A stretch of DNA of 29,654 nt. Origin: 2-02-FULL-66-14 sp964651335 (GTDB lineage Bacteria > Pseudomonadota > Gammaproteobacteria > Burkholderiales > SG8-39). The stretch is taken from NCBI GenBank assembly GCA_964651335.1, contig CAZYVT010000045.1, positions 1-29,654 of the forward strand. The letters are read 5' to 3'. Position numbers and translations under genes: made by a program. The notes under the pieces were generated by a model. That model did not search any database. It worked only from the letters and a program-made list of their open reading frames with translations, and was not told the DNA's origin. Every line of letters begins with the position of its first letter. Position 1 is the stretch's first letter. This document shows, piece after piece, positions 25,103 through 29,654 of the stretch.

Positions 25103-27808
25103 GTGAAACGCATGCTATTCAACGCGACGCAGCAGGAAGAGCTGCGCGTCGCGATCGTCGACGGTCAGAAGCTCGTCGACCTCGATATCGAATCCGCATC
25201 CAGGGAGCAGCGCAAGAGCAACATCTACAAGGGCATCATCACCCGCATCGAGCCCAGTCTCGAGGCCGCATTCGTCGATTATGGCGAGGAGCGGCACGGG
25301 TTCCTGCCCTTCAAGGAAGTTGCAAGGAGCTACTTCCGTTCCGACGTCGACGTCGGCCGCGCCCGGATCCAGGACGCGATCGCCGAAGGGCAGGAACTCA
25401 TCGTCCAGGTCGAGAAGGACGAACGCGGCAACAAGGGCGCCGCGCTCACCACCTTTCTCAGCCTCGCCGGGCGGTACCTCGTCCTCATGCCGAACAATCC
25501 GCGCAGCGGCGGCGTTTCGCGCCGCGTGGAAGGCGAAGACCGGAACGAGCTCCGCGAAACCCTCGACCGGCTGCAGCTGGCGGAGGGCATGAGCGTAATC
25601 GCACGCACCGCGGCGATCGGCCGTTCCCTCGAGGAATTGCAGTGGGACCTCAGCTACCTGCTGCAGCTCTGGCGTGCCGTCGAAAGCGCCGCCGCCGACC
25701 GCACCCCCGGAGCCGACGGCAAGTACACGCCGAAGCCGTTTCTCATCTATCTCGAATCGAGCCTGGTGATCCGGGCGATCCGCGACTATTTCCAGCCCGA
25801 CATCGGAGAGATCCTCATCGATACCGATGAGATCTACGAGCAGGCCGTGGCATTCATGCAGACCGTGATGCCGGCGAATGTCGGCAAGGTCAAGCTGTAC
25901 CGCGACGACGTTCCCCTGTTTTCGCGCTTCCAGATCGAGCACCAGATCGAGAGCGCCTACGCGCGGCATGTGAACCTGCCTTCCGGCGGCGCCGTCGTGA
26001 TCGATCACACCGAGGCGCTGGTCGCGATCGACGTCAACTCGGCGCGCGCCACGCGCGGGGGCGACATCGAAGAGACCGCGTTCCGCACCAACCTGGAGGC
26101 CGCCGAGGAGGTCGCGCGTCAGCTGCGGCTGCGCGATCTTGGGGGCCTGATCGTGATCGATTTCATCGACATGGAGTCGCAGAAGAACCAGCGCGAGGTG
26201 GAGAACCGCTTCCGCGAAGCGCTGCACTTCGACCGCGCGCGGGTGCAGATCGGCAAGATTTCGCGCTTCGGCCTGATGGAGCTGTCGCGCCAGCGTTTGC
26301 AGGCCTCGCTCGAGGAGACCGCGCACATCAGCTGCCCGCGCTGCAGCGGCACCGGGTTCATCCGCGGCACCGAGTCCACGGCTCTGCACGTCCTGCGGAT
26401 CCTGCAGGAGGAAGCGATGAAGGAGAATACCGGCGCCGTGCACGCGCAGGTGCCGGTGGATGTCGCATCGTTCCTGCTCAACGAAAAGCGCACCGAGATC
26501 CAGAAGCTCGAGGGGCGCCTCAAGGTGAATATCGTTCTGGTTCCGAACTCGCACCTTGAGACGCCGCATTACCAGGTGCAGCGCCTGAAGCACGATGAGC
26601 TCAACGAGATGGAGCACGTGCCGGCGAGCTACGAGCTGGTCGAGCGGCCGGAGGAAGCTGCCGTGCCGGACGCCGAAGGCGAGCCGCGCAAGGAGCGTCA
26701 GGAGGCGGTGGTGAAGGCGATCGTTCCCGAGCAACCAGCACCGGTCGTGGCCGAGCGCCGTCCCGAGGGGCGCCGCGAAGCTCGCCCGGGCGAGGGCCGC
26801 GGAGCGCCAAAGGAACTGCCGCAGCAGGCGCCTGCCCCGGTCGCCGCGGTCGCCTCTTCGCCTCGCATTCTCGAGCGCATTCTCGGATGGTTCGTGCCGC
26901 ACAAGCCGGCTCCGCAAGCGGCCGAGGCGACTGCGCCTGCGGCGACGACTCCGGAGCCGGTCCGGCCGCGTCCGGAAAGCCCGCGCGAACCCCAAGTCGG
27001 TCGCACGGAGCGTCGTCCGCGCGATCGTGACCAGCGGCGTGGCGGCCGCCCGGAGCGCCACGGCGGACGGGAGCGGCAGGATCGCCCGGATCTGCCGCAG
27101 CGACAGGAGCCGCGCGGGACGCCGCAGGGCCAGGCGCGCACCGGTAGCGGACGCCATCCGGAGCAACGCCCTCCGCGGCCGCAGCAGCCGCAAGCGCCTC
27201 AACGTCCCGAGGGGCGGCTCACTGAAGCAAGTGCGCCGGCGCAGCAGGGGGCGGAAGAGCACCGTCGCGGCCGCCGCGATCGCCATCGACAACGCGAGCG
27301 CCGCCCGGAGCAGCAGCAGGGGACGCAACCATCGCTTGAGCTGGCACAGGCTCAAGTGCAGCAGCGAACTGAGCCGCCGATCGAGTCGCCCCAGGTGCAA
27401 GTGCAGCCGCAGACGCATCAGCCTGTTGAGCGCCAGTCAGCGCAACCGGAGCTGCCTGCCGAACTGCCGCAGGTGCAGCCGCGGCTCGAAGAGCACATTC
27501 CGGCACTTCGCCCGCTGCCGGCGCCGGATGACCTGCCGGCGGTGCCGGTTGCGAGCGCCGCACCGACTGCGGCTCCCGCTCCGGCGGCTGAGCCCCGTTT
27601 CGAAGAGGCTGCGCCCCGCGCCGGGAGACCGCCAGTCGACCCGAGCGAGTACCTCGCGAGCGCCGGTCTGCAAATGGTGGAAACCAAACCGGGCGTTGCG
27701 CCGATGAGAGTGCCGGAAGCGGAGACGGTGCAGCCTGGCCGGCCGCGTCGCGAACGGCCGCCCGCGCCGGCGCAGGAAGAGCTGGTTCAGATCGAGACGC
27801 GCAAGTGA
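25103..27808 (+). CDS. rne: Ribonuclease E
   Basis: Central endonuclease of mRNA decay and rRNA/tRNA processing, 901 aa. The start is GTG, giving MKRMLFNATQQEELRVAIVDGQ, nearly as in E. coli. The S1 domain is at about 38-120, DNase I-like metal residues are Asp310 (AIDVNSARATRGGD) and Asp353 (VIDFIDM), and the Zn-link is Cys411/Cys414 in CPRCSGTG. From about residue 520 the protein becomes Arg/Pro/Gln-rich and disordered, the usual degradosome scaffold. Near the C-terminus LQMVETKP and the terminal LVQIETRK look like two copies of a short motif. It overlaps the convergent phosphatase remnant by 22 nt. Confidence 0.97.
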   Translation: MKRMLFNATQQEELRVAIVDGQKLVDLDIESASREQRKSNIYKGIITRIEPSLEAAFVDYGEERHGFLPFKEVARSYFRSDVDVGRARIQDAIAEGQELIVQVEKDERGNKGAALTTFLSLAGRYLVLMPNNPRSGGVSRRVEGEDRNELRETLDRLQLAEGMSVIARTAAIGRSLEELQWDLSYLLQLWRAVESAAADRTPGADGKYTPKPFLIYLESSLVIRAIRDYFQPDIGEILIDTDEIYEQAVAFMQTVMPANVGKVKLYRDDVPLFSRFQIEHQIESAYARHVNLPSGGAVVIDHTEALVAIDVNSARATRGGDIEETAFRTNLEAAEEVARQLRLRDLGGLIVIDFIDMESQKNQREVENRFREALHFDRARVQIGKISRFGLMELSRQRLQASLEETAHISCPRCSGTGFIRGTESTALHVLRILQEEAMKENTGAVHAQVPVDVASFLLNEKRTEIQKLEGRLKVNIVLVPNSHLETPHYQVQRLKHDELNEMEHVPASYELVERPEEAAVPDAEGEPRKERQEAVVKAIVPEQPAPVVAERRPEGRREARPGEGRGAPKELPQQAPAPVAAVASSPRILERILGWFVPHKPAPQAAEATAPAATTPEPVRPRPESPREPQVGRTERRPRDRDQRRGGRPERHGGRERQDRPDLPQRQEPRGTPQGQARTGSGRHPEQRPPRPQQPQAPQRPEGRLTEASAPAQQGAEEHRRGRRDRHRQRERRPEQQQGTQPSLELAQAQVQQRTEPPIESPQVQVQPQTHQPVERQSAQPELPAELPQVQPRLEEHIPALRPLPAPDDLPAVPVASAAPTAAPAPAAEPRFEEAAPRAGRPPVDPSEYLASAGLQMVETKPGVAPMRVPEAETVQPGRPRRERPPAPAQEELVQIETRK

Positions 27809-28194
27809 CTCAGTAACCCGTTCGCGGCGGCCTCGACCATGTCGAGCACTTGCTCGAAGTGTCCGGAGTCGCCGTCGTACGGGTCAGGCACCTCGTCGCC
27901 TTCCCGACCCGGCGCAAACTCCATCAAGAGCCGAACCTTGTCGCGGCTTTGCGGTGGCGACAGCCGCTGCAGGAACCGCAGATGGCCGCGATCCATGGCG
28001 AGGATCAAATCGAACTCCGCAAAATCGCGCTCTGCAATGCGGCGCGCGCACAGCGCCGAGAGATCATAACCGCGGCGCAGGGCGTGGCTGCGGGCGCGTT
28101 CGTCCGGCGGATCGCCGACGTGGTAATCGTGCGTTCCGGCCGAGTCGACGCGAATCGAGCCTTCGACCCCGGCATCGCGCATCAGGCGCCGGAA
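27787..28194 (-). pseudogene. Low-molecular-weight protein tyrosine phosphatase lacking its catalytic loop
   Basis: The part from FRRLMRDAGVEGSIRVDSAGT to the end is a clear low-molecular-weight phosphatase, including RRIAERDFAEFDLILAMDR and the general-acid DPYDGDSGHFEQVLDMV. The first about 17 residues of the family, which contain the nucleophile loop Cys-x5-Arg-Ser, are absent. The frame stays open upstream to an ATG at 28305, but those 37 residues are unrelated Arg-rich sequence. No loop is found in the other two frames up to 28500, so this is a deletion rather than a simple frameshift. If translated it should be catalytically dead. Confidence 0.85.
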
Positions 28195-28247
28195 TGAGCG
28201 TTCTTTCCTCAGATGCCGTGACCGCTCGAGCTTTCGCGAGGGGCTTG

Positions 28248-28280
28248 GGAGCTTCCGCCTTGCTTCCTGGACGAAGCTCC
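28248..28280. repeat. Inverted repeat with 8-bp arms at the decayed junction
   Basis: GGAGCTTC (28248-28255) and GAAGCTCC (28273-28280) are perfect inverted copies with a 17-nt spacer. They lie in the 140 bp between the regulator remnant and the truncated phosphatase. No T-run follows on either strand, so a terminator is not supported. Confidence 0.4.
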
Positions 28281-28334
28281 TCCCCCTGCCCGTCGAGCAA
28301 GGCATGCTTGCGCTGTTACGCTTGGAAATCCGTG

Positions 28335-28484
28335 TTATCCGAGGATGCGCTCGTGGCTGTCATTGACGGCCCGGTAGCACCCGCAGGAAATTGCCTCCAG
28401 GCCGGCACGGTCGAGAACCGTGATGTTGCCGCGGCTATAGCTGACCAGGTTTCGCTTCTGCAGCAACCCTGCAGCGTTGGTGAC
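28335..28484 (-). pseudogene. C-terminal remnant of a Crp/Fnr family regulator
   Basis: Read from 28484 on the minus strand, 49 codons and a TAA give a protein tail starting VTNAAGLLQKRNLVSYSRG and continuing NITVLDRAGLEAISCGCY. This is the end of the Crp/Fnr helix-turn-helix domain with the C-terminal extension common in betaproteobacterial regulators (LDRAGLEA..C.CY). A TGA stands directly before it in frame, and only 22 nt separate it from the next gene, so the effector-binding domain has been lost. Confidence 0.75.
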
Positions 28485-28505
28485 TCATGAAGGCATCCTA
28501 TCTTT

Positions 28506-28733
28506 TCAGTTTTTCTTTGACAGTGCGGCGAAAGCGAGCACGCACGCGCCGCCGCCGATCAGCAGCCAGCCGAAGATCGGCGGCAACGATACGGTATGCG
28601 TCCGTTCGGCGGTCGCCGTGATCGGCCCGATCTGGAGAATATTCTCCGTCGTCGTGTAGCTGTAGTGGTCATAGCCGAGAACTGCCGTGCCCATGACAAT
28701 CAGCGCGACGCCGAGGATGAGGATGGTTTTCAT
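28506..28733 (-). CDS. Small two-helix membrane protein of unknown function
   Basis: A 75-aa protein starting MKTILILGVALIVMGTAVLGYDH. Two hydrophobic helices (about 3-20 and 52-70) flank a polar loop with YTTTENILQIGPITATAERTHTVSLPP. Proteins with this YTT-E-LGPI-AT-E--LPP pattern are widespread in Gram-negative bacteria but have no known role. AGGAGT lies 9 nt before the ATG. The frame extends upstream, but without a better start. Confidence 0.8.
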   Translation of the reverse strand: MKTILILGVALIVMGTAVLGYDHYSYTTTENILQIGPITATAERTHTVSLPPIFGWLLIGGGACVLAFAALSKKN

Positions 28734-29281
28734 GATGCGTTGACTCCTGGGCCTGCGCCCGATGATGAGAGAAATGTCGCCATGCTGCGCACAACGTTTA
28801 CGCCGAAAACGATGTCGGCTCCGTACGGTCCCGCGCATAGGATCATTAATTTCCCCGTATGTACGATAACGCACAGAGTGTATTGGCAGGCAGCCGTAAT
28901 GTCCGGGCGCAGCGGCGATGTGAAGAGGGGTGCGGTGAAGACCGTGGGGTTTTGTGTGCTGTCGTTTTTATCGTCGACCCTAGCCGGTGGGGTTTCGGCC
29001 GCCCTGAGCGCCTCCGGGCAGCCGCCACCCCAAACGCCAGTATCGACATCCAGTGCGGCGAAACAAGGCTTTTGGGGGTGTTCCAGACATCTGATCGCCG
29101 CCAAGAAGACTTGGTTACTCTTGGTGGACATTCCACCTGGGTCAAATGGGCTGTTTCTACGGCGGAAGCTCTTAGGCAAGCATGTTTTTCCCGATTTCCC
29201 AGGATTACCCAATCTGAGCCTCGATTCCCGGGTCGCCGCCGTGGTCCACGGGAGCGGGCATCAGTTACCGGAGGCAACACC
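28734..29281. other. 548-bp region without a confident gene
   Basis: This is the spacer between the divergent small membrane protein and the PAS gene. Base composition is less GC-rich than the surrounding genes. On the plus strand the PAS frame stays open back to an ATG at 28859, adding 141 codons with a codon usage unlike the neighbours. A short perfect inverted repeat GGTGGA-CAT-TCCACC lies at 29123-29137. Parts may be promoter region for either gene. Confidence 0.5.
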
Positions 29282-29654
29282 ATGGCTAAGGGAAAGGACG
29301 CGACGAGGACGAGGATCGGTGTCTCCGAGGGTGCCGGCGACGTGACCTTGCGCAAGCAGGCGGAAGAGGCGCTGCTCAAGGCGGGGGCCCTGCAGCGCGC
29401 GATTTTCAACAGCGCCAACTTCTCGAGCATCGCCACCGACGCGAAGGGCGTCATCCAGATCTTCAACGTCGGCGCCGAGCGGATGCTGGGCTACACGGCC
29501 GCCGAAGTGATGAACAAGATCACCCCCGCCGACATTTCCGATCCGCAGGAGGTGATCGCGCGCGCCAAGGCATTGAGCATCGAACTCGCGACCACGATCA
29601 CGCCGGGCTTCGAGGCCCTGGTCTTCAAGGCCTCGCGCGGGATCGAGGACATCT
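29282..29654 (+). CDS. PAS-domain sensor protein, 3' part outside the window
   Basis: The first 124 residues are visible. A short charged N-terminus is followed by a helix (LRKQAEEALLKAGALQRAIF) and a PAS fold: NSANFSSIATDAKGVIQIFN, VGAERMLGYTAAEVMNKITP, then ADISDPQEVIARAKAL. Such N-termini belong to hybrid sensor histidine kinases or diguanylate cyclases in betaproteobacteria; the output domain is not visible. ATG at 29282 has a strong GGAGG 7 nt upstream. The frame is also open upstream to 28859. Confidence 0.85.
   Translation, partial: MAKGKDATRTRIGVSEGAGDVTLRKQAEEALLKAGALQRAIFNSANFSSIATDAKGVIQIFNVGAERMLGYTAAEVMNKITPADISDPQEVIARAKALSIELATTITPGFEALVFKASRGIEDI

Noticed and set aside
25115..27418. 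A 767-codon open frame antisense to rne
   Set aside because: It mirrors the codon pattern of rne, has no family features and is a normal by-product of high GC content.
28730..29212. A 160-codon minus-strand open frame upstream of the small membrane protein
   Set aside because: No family features and odd composition; several frames are open here at once, so openness alone is not evidence.

Overview
The window looks like a draft scaffold from a high-GC betaproteobacterium. The reasons are the long conserved runs of cell-division-era housekeeping genes in an order familiar from Burkholderiales and Nitrosomonadales: rpoE-rseA-rseB-mucD, then lepA-lepB-DUF4845-rnc-era-recO-pdxJ-acpS-nagZ, next to yceD-rpmF-plsX-fabH-fabD-fabG-acpP-fabF and rluC/rne. 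A run of exactly 100 N (21375-21474) is an assembly placeholder. Genus cannot be fixed from the sequence alone.

Layout. Positions 1-2442 (minus strand): the 5' part of a tRNA-Gly(GCC), pgsA and uvrC. 2487-3053 (plus): an unusual efp that overlaps nagZ tail to tail. 3035-10463 (minus): a tightly packed block in transcription order lepA, lepB, DUF4845, rnc, era, recO, pdxJ, acpS, nagZ, in which most junctions are 4-nt ATGA overlaps. 10625-14147 (minus): the envelope-stress module rpoE-rseA-rseB-mucD with a predicted sigma-E promoter. 14271-20745 (minus): the fatty acid/phospholipid initiation operon, from yceD and rpmF to fabF plus a ygfX-like gene, with a strong sigma-70-type promoter. 20793-21906 (plus): maf and a tetrapyrrole-methylase-family methyltransferase split by the gap. 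21903-24768 (minus): sppA, a Rieske protein, a HAD phosphatase and rluC. 24769-27808 (plus): a long leader and rne (RNase E). 27787-28505 (minus): decayed material, namely a low-molecular-weight phosphatase without its catalytic loop and the last 49 codons of a Crp/Fnr regulator. 28506-28733: a small membrane protein. 29282-end: the start of a PAS-domain sensor protein.

How the genes relate. The window joins translation quality and RNA metabolism (EF-P, LepA, Era, RNase III, RluC, RNase E, L32), protein export (LepB, SppA), envelope stress (RpoE/RseA/RseB/MucD) and membrane lipid synthesis (FabDFGH, AcpP, AcpS, PlsX, PgsA). Most of it is ordinary core genome.

The points worth attention are mainly regulatory or concern single residues: a perfect palindrome that could hide the rne ribosome binding site; a terminator-like hairpin directly against the lepA start; a promoter that would make the yceD transcript nearly leaderless; an EF-P with arginine at the modification tip but no adjacent EarP gene; a FabG with Asp where the catalytic-tetrad Asn is expected; and a scarred junction between rne and the PAS gene. 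I did not find a clear new multi-gene system.
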